Positions 25,896 to 34,862 of a stretch of DNA of 64,000 bases are shown here, in pieces. Numbering within the stretch: the stretch's first letter is position 1; the number at the start of each line of letters is the position of its first letter. The DNA comes from Neorhizobium huautlense (lineage in GTDB: Bacteria > Pseudomonadota > Alphaproteobacteria > Rhizobiales > Rhizobiaceae): NCBI RefSeq assembly GCF_002968575.1, contig NZ_PVBM01000002.1:186001-250000 (forward strand), written 5' to 3'. The translations under genes and the position numbers were made by a program. The notes under the pieces were generated by a model. It saw only the letters and a list, made by a program, of their open reading frames with translations. It had not been told where the DNA came from and searched no databases.

Positions 25896-26821
25896 CAGTA
25901 GGAGAGCCCCCCTACCGCGACCGAATAGATCTCCTCCGGCGTCACGATGAGGCCGATCGCAAGACGGATGCCGACGGCGAGCACGAGCAGCGCGAGCAGC
26001 GCGCGCAGCTGCTCGCCGCGCAGCTTTTGCCCGACGCGCACCCCGTATTGGGCGCCGATCACCCCGGCGATCATCAGGATCGTCGCCAGCACGATGTCCA
26101 CCGAGTAGTTGGTGGCGGCCTGCACCATGGTCGTATAGGCCGTGACGAAGATGATCTGGAAAAGCGAGGTTCCGACGACCACGCTGGTGGGGATGCGCAG
26201 CAGATAGATCATCGCCGGCACCATGATGAAACCGCCGCCGACACCCATGATCGAGGTCAGCACTCCAATGCCGAAACCGAGTGCGACGACCGGAATGGCG
26301 CTGAGATAGATCTTCGATTTTTTGAACCGCATCTTGAGCGGCAGCCGGTGGACCCAGTTGTGCTGGCCGGGACGTTTGAGCGGCAGCTGCTCGTTGTTCC
26401 TGGCGCGGCGCAAGGCCCGCAGGCTTTCCTGCAGCATCAGCGCCCCGATGGTGCTGAGCAGCACGACGTAGAGGAGCGAAATGAACAGGTCGAGCTGCCC
26501 GACCCGGCGGAGCCAGGAAAACACCCAGACGCCCGCCGTGGCACCAGCCAGACCGCCGACTAGCAAGACGCAGCCGAGCTTCATGTCCAGCGTGCCGCGC
26601 CGGAAATGGGTGATCGCGCCGGAAATCGACGAAGCCACGACCTGGTTCGCGCCGGTCGCCACCGCCACCACAGGCGGGATGTTGTAGAAGATCAGGAGCG
26701 GCGTGATCAGGAAGCCGCCGCCCACGCCGAACATGCCGGAGAGGAAGCCGACGGCTGCGCCCATGCCGAGAATGATGAAGATGTTCACCGACAGCTCTGC
26801 AATCGGCAGGTAAACAGTCAC
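25895..26821 (-). CDS. Sulfite exporter TauE/SafE family protein
   Basis: A 308-residue inner-membrane permease with about eight helices in two repeats. Each repeat has the glycine-rich family motif: GFLSGMFGVGGGFLITP in the first and TSIMGVGGGFIMVPAMIYLL in the second. Between them lies a basic cytoplasmic loop of about 60 residues (RRARNNEQLPLKRPGQ). Members export sulfite, sulfoacetate or related sulfur anions; the substrate here is not defined. The start is the GTG at 26821 (VTVYLPIAEL), which fits family starts; an upstream ATG (26887) adds a Cys-rich, non-conserved stretch. It is coupled to the TIGR02186 gene. Confidence 0.9.
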   Translation of the reverse strand: MTVYLPIAELSVNIFIILGMGAAVGFLSGMFGVGGGFLITPLLIFYNIPPVVAVATGANQVVASSISGAITHFRRGTLDMKLGCVLLVGGLAGATAGVWVFSWLRRVGQLDLFISLLYVVLLSTIGALMLQESLRALRRARNNEQLPLKRPGQHNWVHRLPLKMRFKKSKIYLSAIPVVALGFGIGVLTSIMGVGGGFIMVPAMIYLLRIPTSVVVGTSLFQIIFVTAYTTMVQAATNYSVDIVLATILMIAGVIGAQYGVRVGQKLRGEQLRALLALLVLAVGIRLAIGLIVTPEEIYSVAVGGLSY

Positions 26822-27072
26822 GGCCGAACCCCGACAAGGCAAAAAAACGCGACACCCCCGCGGACAGATCGCGATGTGGCTATCCACCCGCTGCGGTGAT
26901 GGGAAATCAATCTCACATGCCGCGTGAACGGGGCATGAAGGGCTTCATCCGTCATGCTCCCGGCCACCGGCCGAGTCAAACCGCAAGTCTCAGATAAGGC
27001 GGCAGGTTTGCCGTTTTTGCGGCGGCGTGATGAATATGCCGCTTCTCCTCAAGTCCGGTCGGGTAAGTCGAG

Positions 27073-30000
27073 TTACTTGTTGCGCGCCAGAAGCTCCTTG
27101 ACCAGCGCGTCGTTGATCTTGCCGGTCGGCTCCTGGCCGACGGAGGTCTGGAAGGCCTTGATCGCCGAAACCGTCTTGGCGCCCATCTTGCCATCCGGAG
27201 TACCAGCGTCGAAGCCGTTTTTGCTGAGGATCGCCTGGATGTTGCGGATCGCCTTTTCCATGTCGACCGAAGCGGTGGTGAGCGGTTTGCCCGAGGCCCA
27301 TTCGTCGGGCAGGTTGACCGAGTTCGCCTTGGGATCGAGCGGCTTTACCTTCCATGCGTCAGCCTTGGCGCGGGCGCTTTCGAGCTGCTCCTTGCGCATG
27401 GCGTTCGCCACCTCGTCGCGTTTCTGCGCAGCATCCTTGTCGCCGTCCTTTGCGGCGACGGCGAACCACTTGTAGGATTCCTCGAGATTCTGCTTCGCGC
27501 CATTGCCGCGCGCATAGAGGATCGCGAGGTTGAACTGGCTGTCGGAGACGCCAAGGTCGGCGGCCTTGCCGAACCATTCGACCGCGGCGGCATAGTCCGG
27601 CTGGCCCGCGGCTCCGGATGCAAAGAGGACGGCGAGATTGTGCATGGCGCTCGCATTGCCCGCCTCGGCGGCCTGCTTGTAGTAGTGCAGCGCCTTGTTG
27701 ACGTCGCGGGTGACGCCGGTGCCTTTCTCGAAAAGGTTGGCAACCCGGTATTGCGCCGGGGCAAGGCCGCGGTCGGCCGCAAGCTTGTACCAGTTGGCAG
27801 CTTCCGAGAGGTCGGCCTTGACGCCGCGTCCTTCGGTGAAGCGGGCGCCGATTTCGAAGAGCGCGTTGGGATCGCCGCCCGCTGCCGCATCGGCGAGCGA
27901 CTTCGGCGCGATGTCTGCCGGGACAACGATCTGCGCCGCTTCCGCCCTCTCAGGCGGCGTGAACCCTTCGCTCGTTTGGACCGGGGTGTTTGCCGGCTGC
28001 ACCGGGGAAATCTCACCTGCGGATGGTTGCGGATCCGTAAGGTGGCTGCCGGTGTCGATCTGTCGCGGAGGTTCAGTGGCTTCCGGCAGCGCGGCGTCCG
28101 CCTCGGCGCCATCGGTTGCGGGCTGGGCCTGGGTCTCCGAGGTGTCGCTGCTGCCGGTCACGTTGGCAGGCGCTGCAGGCTGGGCTGGCGCTTCGATCCT
28201 GGCGGCAGGTGTTTCGGGTGCTTTCGCGCCACTGGTAAAGGTCTTGGCAAGCGGCATCGCCATCAGGGCCAGAAGCACGGCGCCCACGGCCATCAGGATC
28301 GGGCGGCGATGTCGGGAAAGCAGGCTTCCGATGCCGCCGGCGGAAGGTTGAGCGGCTTTACGCATGTCTTTGGCTGGCGAGACCGGCTTTGCCGGATCGG
28401 CTTCCTGCGCGGCTGCCTTGGCCGCGCGACGAGCGGCTGCGATGTAATCCGCCTTGGCGGCACCGCTCGCCCGGTCTCCGTCGAAGTCGCCGGCGGCCTG
28501 GCTGGCGCGGACCCGCTCCAGGATCTTCTTGACGTCGGGTGCGCCGGAGCCCGGCTCCAGCAGATCGTTCTCGTGGTCGGGCGGCAAAACGTTCGACGGG
28601 TCGATCGACGGCGTCGGGTCGATAATGGCCCGCGCATTTTTAGGAGCCTGTTGCTTTTGGCCGGGAAGGAAGCGACGTGAAAGTTCGGTCAGCAGGCTTG
28701 GCTTGGCTGCTTTCTCCAGCGTCGCGGCTTTCGGCTCGGCGTGGTCCGCATGCAGCATCACCTCGGATTCCCGAGTGTCGCCGGGGGCTGGCTCGCGGGT
28801 ACCGAACGTCGAAGCCTGCGCTCTTGCCTCCTCGATCTCCTTGTCCGCAATCTCCAGCGATGCGACGGCAAGCGGCGCCGCTGCCGGCATGACCGGCGCG
28901 GCCCGAACTTCCTGCCGTGCCGGCTCGGCATATTGGTGCTGGGGTTCCGCGTGGGCTGCCGCCGCAAGCCGCTCGTCCATGCCGTCCAGCCGGTCGGCAA
29001 TCTGTACCAGCGTGCCGTGCAGGGCTTCGAAGGTTTGGTGCGTTCTTTCCTCGGAGTTACGTGTCAGGTCCTCGAGGTGCCGCAGGTCGTCGGCAAGCGC
29101 GGAAAGCGCCGCCATATCGGACGCCGCGACGGGGCTGCCGGCCGCGGTATTGCGGGAATAGGACTCGATTACCGCCTCGGCCGCCTGGCGGGCAGCCTCG
29201 ATGATATATTCGTCATTGGTCGCCATGTAGCCTTCGATCGCGCTCATGCGGTCGTCGAAGTCGGCAGGCAGCGCGCCGGCGGCCGCCTGCGGTTGGCTGA
29301 TGAGGGCGGAAAGATGAGCGATCTGGTCTTCCAGATTGCGCAATGCGCTTTCGTCGCCGCGCGGTGCGTTCGTCGCTTCGTCAAGGCGCGCCGCTATGTC
29401 GCTCAGCCGGTCCTCAATCCGTCCGAAGGCCGTCTGGTCCAGCGCCGGCTGATTGCGCGGCTGGAAGTCCATTTCGTCGATTCGGCGGGCGAGGTATTCG
29501 AGCCGCTCGGCAAGCACGTCGTTGACCGTGCCCTGTTCCAGTCCGTCGATCTTGCGGGAAATATCGGCGAGATGATCGGAGAGATCGGATTGCTGGACGG
29601 GCCTGTGCGCCTGTTCCATGAGCAGCGAAAGCTGCTCAAGCCGCTCCTCCAGGCGCGTGCCGGCCTGTTCGTCGGAAAGCTCCTCGATGCGGACCGTCAG
29701 CGCCTCGATGCGGGCGGACAGCGCCTCGGTCGGATCGGCCCGGCGGCTGGTCGCCTGAGTCATCGTCTCGATCTGGTCGGAGAGCACATTGATCCGGCCC
29801 TCGAGCCGCTGCAGGAACGACTGGTCAATGGAAGCCGCTGCGGAAGCCCGGCCGCCGACAGCGATGGCGCGGCTGATTTCGTCGAGCCGCTGGTCGAGGC
29901 TCGCGAACTGTTCGGCAATGATCGCGTCATTGGGCTGCATGCGCGAACCGAGCTGCTCCATGGCGCTCGCCACTGCGATCAGCTTCTGTTCGAGTGCCCG

Positions 30001-30933
30001 GATGGCGGGGCTGTCGCTCATCTCGCCGAGCTGGCCCTTGATGTCGTCGATGCGATAAGCAAGCGCGATCAGCTCCTCGCGAAGAGCCGCTGAATCGAGG
30101 TCATGCATCCGCTCTTCAAGACCCTGCCAGTGGCTTTCCATCCGGCGGACCGAATCTTCGCGGGCAAGCCCTTCCATGACGGAGCGCATCTCCTCGAACT
30201 CGGCGCGCAGGTCGGCGGCTTCCGGCGTTGCCTGATACCCCAGCTGGTCGATGCTCTCGGCAAGCCGGGCAAGGTCGCTGCGCAGGTCGTCTGCAAACCG
30301 CTGGTCCTCGGCGATCGACCGTATCGAGCGGATCTCGCCGCGAAGCGCGTTCATTTCCCGGGCGACGCCCTCGGAGATGTCCTGTTTTAAGTCCTGGCGA
30401 AGACTGATCAATGCCTGGGCAATGTCGCGAAGGCCGTCGGCCTGTTGAGGCTGCGGCGCTTGTGGACGTGGCTGGGGTGAGGCGCGTCGGGTATCTTCGT
30501 GCAGAGCGCGCGGCTCGTGGTGACGGGCCGGTTCCGTGCGGAGCACCGGACGATCGGATGGTCTATGGGCTTCCGGCGGCCTGATCTCGTTGCGGGGGGG
30601 CTCGGCATAACGGGGCTCCTCGCGCCGCCGCTCGGGCATGGACGTACGCTCCGGCCTTGTGCCACGTCCGGCGTCGAGGATGCGCTGGCGCTCGCGGATT
30701 TCGGCGAGCGGGTCGCTGGCTGGCATACGGTTCGAAGCGGCCTTGCGCGGCTCGGACGCCCGGACTTCCTGCCGCGGGCCGCGATAATCGCCGGCCTTCG
30801 GCTGAGGCCCCTCGCGGCCCTTTCCCGACATCAGTCCTTCGATACGAGCCTCCAGCCCTTCGATGGTGCGGTTCAACGCATCCAGGGAGGAGCGGTCGCC
30901 ATGACGGTGAGAGGTCGATCGTGATCCGTTCAT
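27073..30933 (-). CDS. podJ: Polar localisation factor PodJ-like protein (coiled coil, TM, Sel1 repeats, peptidoglycan-binding domain)
   Basis: A 1286-residue membrane protein. In order: a basic, proline-rich disordered start; about 600 residues of heptad-rich coiled coil (LSDQIETMTQ, LEERLEQLSLLMEQ and similar); an acidic/proline linker; one membrane helix (RRPILMAVGAVLLALMAMPLA, about 880-900); a periplasmic Ala/Pro/Thr linker; at least four Sel1-like repeats (AANWYKLAADRGLAPAQY, ALHYYKQAAEAGNASAM, AVEWFGKAADLGVSDSQF, SYKWFAVAAKDGDKDAA); and a C-terminal PG_binding_1 domain (AIRNIQAILSKNGFDAGTPDGKMG). This is the layout of PodJ, which marks a cell pole in Caulobacter and Agrobacterium. The start at 30933 is chosen because the conserved start begins MNGSRS; a frame to 31014 is possible. 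Confidence 0.85.
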   Translation of the reverse strand: MNGSRSTSHRHGDRSSLDALNRTIEGLEARIEGLMSGKGREGPQPKAGDYRGPRQEVRASEPRKAASNRMPASDPLAEIRERQRILDAGRGTRPERTSMPERRREEPRYAEPPRNEIRPPEAHRPSDRPVLRTEPARHHEPRALHEDTRRASPQPRPQAPQPQQADGLRDIAQALISLRQDLKQDISEGVAREMNALRGEIRSIRSIAEDQRFADDLRSDLARLAESIDQLGYQATPEAADLRAEFEEMRSVMEGLAREDSVRRMESHWQGLEERMHDLDSAALREELIALAYRIDDIKGQLGEMSDSPAIRALEQKLIAVASAMEQLGSRMQPNDAIIAEQFASLDQRLDEISRAIAVGGRASAAASIDQSFLQRLEGRINVLSDQIETMTQATSRRADPTEALSARIEALTVRIEELSDEQAGTRLEERLEQLSLLMEQAHRPVQQSDLSDHLADISRKIDGLEQGTVNDVLAERLEYLARRIDEMDFQPRNQPALDQTAFGRIEDRLSDIAARLDEATNAPRGDESALRNLEDQIAHLSALISQPQAAAGALPADFDDRMSAIEGYMATNDEYIIEAARQAAEAVIESYSRNTAAGSPVAASDMAALSALADDLRHLEDLTRNSEERTHQTFEALHGTLVQIADRLDGMDERLAAAAHAEPQHQYAEPARQEVRAAPVMPAAAPLAVASLEIADKEIEEARAQASTFGTREPAPGDTRESEVMLHADHAEPKAATLEKAAKPSLLTELSRRFLPGQKQQAPKNARAIIDPTPSIDPSNVLPPDHENDLLEPGSGAPDVKKILERVRASQAAGDFDGDRASGAAKADYIAAARRAAKAAAQEADPAKPVSPAKDMRKAAQPSAGGIGSLLSRHRRPILMAVGAVLLALMAMPLAKTFTSGAKAPETPAARIEAPAQPAAPANVTGSSDTSETQAQPATDGAEADAALPEATEPPRQIDTGSHLTDPQPSAGEISPVQPANTPVQTSEGFTPPERAEAAQIVVPADIAPKSLADAAAGGDPNALFEIGARFTEGRGVKADLSEAANWYKLAADRGLAPAQYRVANLFEKGTGVTRDVNKALHYYKQAAEAGNASAMHNLAVLFASGAAGQPDYAAAVEWFGKAADLGVSDSQFNLAILYARGNGAKQNLEESYKWFAVAAKDGDKDAAQKRDEVANAMRKEQLESARAKADAWKVKPLDPKANSVNLPDEWASGKPLTTASVDMEKAIRNIQAILSKNGFDAGTPDGKMGAKTVSAIKAFQTSVGQEPTGKINDALVKELLARNK

Positions 30934-31311
30934 TTGCTCGCTCGTTTCGACGTTGCTCCTGCAGGCTCTCGCCAGGGCCGGTCGGAGGGCTCCCTCCGTC
31001 AAATTCAGCCGCATGTTCGAGATTGCCTACGCAAGACTTGCCATCCGGCGAACGTGGCATCCCTTGCGGATCAATGCTCTGCGTCGCGCCAAGGTCCACT
31101 ATTTCCCGAAACGTGGTAAACAAGCCGTTAATCCGGCCGAAAATTTTAACCTTTTCGGCGTCCATGGCCTCTTTTGTTGTGATGCGGTTTCGCTTGCTGG
31201 CCCTATCTTCCCGCCTCTCGCATCCAGCTTGGCGACCGCTTGAGGTATTAACCGGATGTCGGAGGAGGAGAAGAGAGGATGAGCCGCGACGAAAAATCCC
31301 GCTGTTCACAT
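30934..31311. other. Intergenic region between podJ and the fad operon
   Basis: This 378-bp stretch separates the divergent podJ and acyl-CoA dehydrogenase genes and holds no convincing gene. It should carry the podJ promoter. One dyad is visible: CCGAAAA (31137-31143) and TTTTCGG (31152-31158) with an 8-base AT-rich loop. TTAA tetramers at 31128-31131 and 31146-31149 recall CtrA half-sites, but their spacing (14 bases between) is not the canonical 7. Confidence 0.45.
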
Positions 31312-31340
31312 TTGACGTTTACGCAAACGTCAATTATTCA
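31312..31340 (+). promoter_or_regulatory. Promoter of the fad operon with palindromic operator in the spacer
   Basis: TTGACG at 31312-31317 and TATTCA at 31335-31340 are spaced by 17 bases and make a good vegetative promoter. A perfect 9-bp inverted repeat, TTGACGTTT-ACGC-AAACGTCAA (31312-31333), covers the -35 element and nearly the whole spacer. That placement is typical for MerR-family activators and also suits a repressor. The ACGTTT/AAACGT core resembles sites reported for MerR-type regulators of acyl-CoA and branched-chain amino acid breakdown (LiuR-like); the regulator itself is not in the window. Confidence 0.72.
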
Positions 31341-31406
31341 TAGTGACGGAATGCGGGCCCGCCATGAGCCGAAGGCCCGGGACGAGGATATGGAGGAAGC
31401 TCGACC

Positions 31407-33200
31407 ATGCCAGTGTACAAGGCGCCGGTAAACGATACGCTTTTCATCTTGAACGATGTTCTGGGGCTGGAGCGCTATGGCAACCTTCCAGGTTTTGCCG
31501 ATGCCACGCCCGATATGCTGGAAGCAATCATCGGCGAAGCCGCCAAAGTGGCGGAAGATGTTCTCTTTCCGCTGAACCTTTCCGGTGACCAGGAAGGCTG
31601 TACCCGCCACGACAATGGTACGGTATCCGTGCCGAAAGGCTTCAAGGAAGCCTATGACCAGTATTGCCAGGCCGGCTGGATTGGCCTTGCCGTTCCAGAG
31701 GAGTTTGGCGGTCAGGGTCTGCCCTACACGCTGCATGCCGCGGTCGGCGAATACATGTCCTCCGCCAATATGTCGCTGATGATGTATCCGGGCCTCACCC
31801 AGGGCGCGATTGCAGCAATCCTCGTGCACGGTTCGGAAGAGCAGAAGCAGACCTACCTGCCGAAGATGGTCGAAGGCACCTGGTCCGGCACCATGAACCT
31901 TACCGAACCTCATTGCGGCACCGATCTCGGCCTCCTGCGCACAAAAGCCGTGCCGCAGGCCGATGGCTCCTACAAGATTTCAGGCCAGAAGATCTTCATC
32001 TCCGCCGGTGAACACGGCATGACCGACAACATCGTGCACCTGGTTCTCGCCCGCATCGAAGGCGCGCCCGAGGGCACCAAGGGCATCTCGCTCTTCATCG
32101 TGCCGAAGTTCATGGTCAAGGAAGACGGTTCGCTCGGCAAGCGCAACGGCGTCACCTGCGGCGCGATCGAACACAAGATGGGTATCCACGGCAATTCGAC
32201 CTGCGTCATGAACTATGACGAGGCGACCGGCTACCTGATCGGCGCCGAGAACAAAGGCCTTGCTGCGATGTTCGTGATGATGAATGAGGCGCGTTTGGGC
32301 GTGGGCCTGCAGGGTTTGGCGATTGCCGAAACCGCTTACCAGAACGCCGTCATGTATGCCCGCGAGCGCATTCAGGGCCGCTCGCTTTCCGGTCCCAAGG
32401 CGGCGGACAAGAAAGCTGACCCGATCATTGTCCATCCCGATATCCGCCGTTCGCTGATGACGATCCGGGCATTCAACGAAGCGGGCCGCGCCTTCCTGCT
32501 GTGGACGGCGCTGAAGTCGGACATCGCGCACCGCTCGGAAGACGCCGCCGAGCGCCAGAACGCCGACGATCTCCTCGGCCTCGCGACTCCCATCCTCAAG
32601 GGCGTCATGACCGACAAGGGTTTCGACCATGCCGTCATGGCCCAGCAGGTTTTCGGCGGCCACGGCTATATCGAAGAACACGGCATGAGCCAGTATGTCC
32701 GCGATGCCCGCATCACCATGATCTACGAGGGCGCAAACGGTATCCAAGCACTCGATCTGGTCGGCCGCAAGCTGGCGCTGAACGGCGGCCGCGCCGTCAT
32801 GGCGATGTTCAAGGAGATCGGCGATTTCTGCGAGGAAAACCGGGCCGACGAGGCGATGGCCCCCTTCACCAAGGCTCTCAAGAAGGGCTTGAACGACCTG
32901 CAGGCCGCAACCATGTGGTTCATGCAGAACGCCATGGCCAAGCCCGACAATGCCGGCGCCGGCTCGACCGACTACATGCACCTCTTCGGCCTTGTGACGC
33001 TTGGCTATATGTGGGCGAAGATGGCGAAGACCGCGCAGGAAAAGCTTGCTGCCAGCGACGCCCGCGCCGATTACCTGAAGAACAAGCTCGTCACAGCAAA
33101 ATTCTTCATGGAAAAGGTCATGCCGGAAACCGCCATGCGCAAAACCCGCATCGAGGCCGGTGCCGACAGCCTGATGGAACTGGCAGCCGAGGCGTTTTGA
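31407..33200 (+). CDS. Acyl-CoA dehydrogenase (long form with C-terminal domain)
   Basis: A 597-residue FAD enzyme for the first step of beta-oxidation. Seen: a family-specific N-terminal segment ([13 protein letters not shown]), the core from about 60 ([48 protein letters not shown]), [40 protein letters not shown] and the catalytic glutamate region [14 protein letters not shown]. The last 110 residues are the extra C-terminal domain of the roughly 600-residue group that also includes DmdC-type enzymes. Chain-length preference is not readable. The ATG follows GGAGGAAG. It is the first gene of the fad operon. Confidence 0.93.
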   Translation: MPVYKAPVNDTLFILNDVLGLERYGNLPGFADATPDMLEAIIGEAAKVAEDVLFPLNLSGDQEGCTRHDNGTVSVPKGFKEAYDQYCQAGWIGLAVPEEFGGQGLPYTLHAAVGEYMSSANMSLMMYPGLTQGAIAAILVHGSEEQKQTYLPKMVEGTWSGTMNLTEPHCGTDLGLLRTKAVPQADGSYKISGQKIFISAGEHGMTDNIVHLVLARIEGAPEGTKGISLFIVPKFMVKEDGSLGKRNGVTCGAIEHKMGIHGNSTCVMNYDEATGYLIGAENKGLAAMFVMMNEARLGVGLQGLAIAETAYQNAVMYARERIQGRSLSGPKAADKKADPIIVHPDIRRSLMTIRAFNEAGRAFLLWTALKSDIAHRSEDAAERQNADDLLGLATPILKGVMTDKGFDHAVMAQQVFGGHGYIEEHGMSQYVRDARITMIYEGANGIQALDLVGRKLALNGGRAVMAMFKEIGDFCEENRADEAMAPFTKALKKGLNDLQAATMWFMQNAMAKPDNAGAGSTDYMHLFGLVTLGYMWAKMAKTAQEKLAASDARADYLKNKLVTAKFFMEKVMPETAMRKTRIEAGADSLMELAAEAF

Positions 33201-33204
33201 GTTT

Positions 33205-33350
33205 CCCCTTCTCCCCTCGGGGAGAAGGTGGCCCGAAGGGCCGGATGAGGGGTGAGAAGCGGTCGGCGCAGCCGACGAAACGATCCAGTGAATCGTTTCG
33301 AGCGCCGAACGCCCTGAGCTTGAGCGAAGGGCCGGGCTGCCGGTCCCACA
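33205..33350. repeat. Mosaic of short palindromic repeats inside the fad operon
   Basis: The 192-bp gap between the dehydrogenase and thiolase genes is almost all palindromes: CCTTCTCCCC/GGGGAGAAGG (33207-33228), GGCCC/GGGCC (33230-33242), GTCGGC/GCCGAC (33262-33276), CGAAACGAT/ATCGTTTCG (33276-33300), and a CCCTGAGCTTGAGCGAAGGG segment (about 33312-33332). The first pair plus GGATGAGGGG is the type of dispersed intergenic repeat common in rhizobial genomes; a diverged copy occurs at 57735-57790. Confidence 0.75.
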
Positions 33351-33392
33351 GAATTCTACGGCGCCACATGCGCCACCCAGGGAGATGACACC

Positions 33393-34601
<1,209 letters not shown>

Positions 34602-34611
34602 GGAGGCACCG

Positions 34612-34830
34612 ATGGGGCCGCGGCGCGAGGTTTATGAGCTGGAAAAAAACGAGCTCGAACAGCAATACGCACAGCATAGCCTCGATAAGGATATGGCTGC
34701 TGCTTATCGCTCAAGCCTTGCCAAAGACCCGAAGGAACATGCGCGGAAGCTGAAGGCAGAAAATCGCGGCCTGTTGCTGTTTCTGGTCCTGCTCGGCGTG
34801 GTCGTTGCAGTCGCCTTTGCCATCTCCTGA
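34612..34830 (+). CDS. Small membrane protein in the fad operon
   Basis: A 72-residue protein of unknown function. The first 48 residues are highly charged and helical ([35 protein letters not shown]), and the C-terminus is one membrane helix ([17 protein letters not shown]). A strong GAGGAGG site precedes the ATG, and only 10 bp separate it from the thiolase stop and 32 bp from the next gene. It may be a membrane tether or a small regulator of the operon; nothing in the sequence says which. Confidence 0.78.
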   Translation: MGPRREVYELEKNELEQQYAQHSLDKDMAAAYRSSLAKDPKEHARKLKAENRGLLLFLVLLGVVVAVAFAIS

Positions 34831-34862
34831 CGGAAATAATTCAAGGGAAGAGGAATCCCACC

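Noticed and set aside
25092..26855. A 587-codon frame that seems to fuse an upstream stretch with the TIGR02186 protein
   Set aside because: Upstream of 25895 this frame runs out of phase through the TauE/SafE gene. The true start is the ATG at 25895 with its own signal peptide.
31128..31149. CtrA binding site in the podJ promoter region
   Set aside because: TTAA tetramers are present, but they are separated by 14 bases, not the 7 of the usual full site, so only a note in the intergenic entry is justified.
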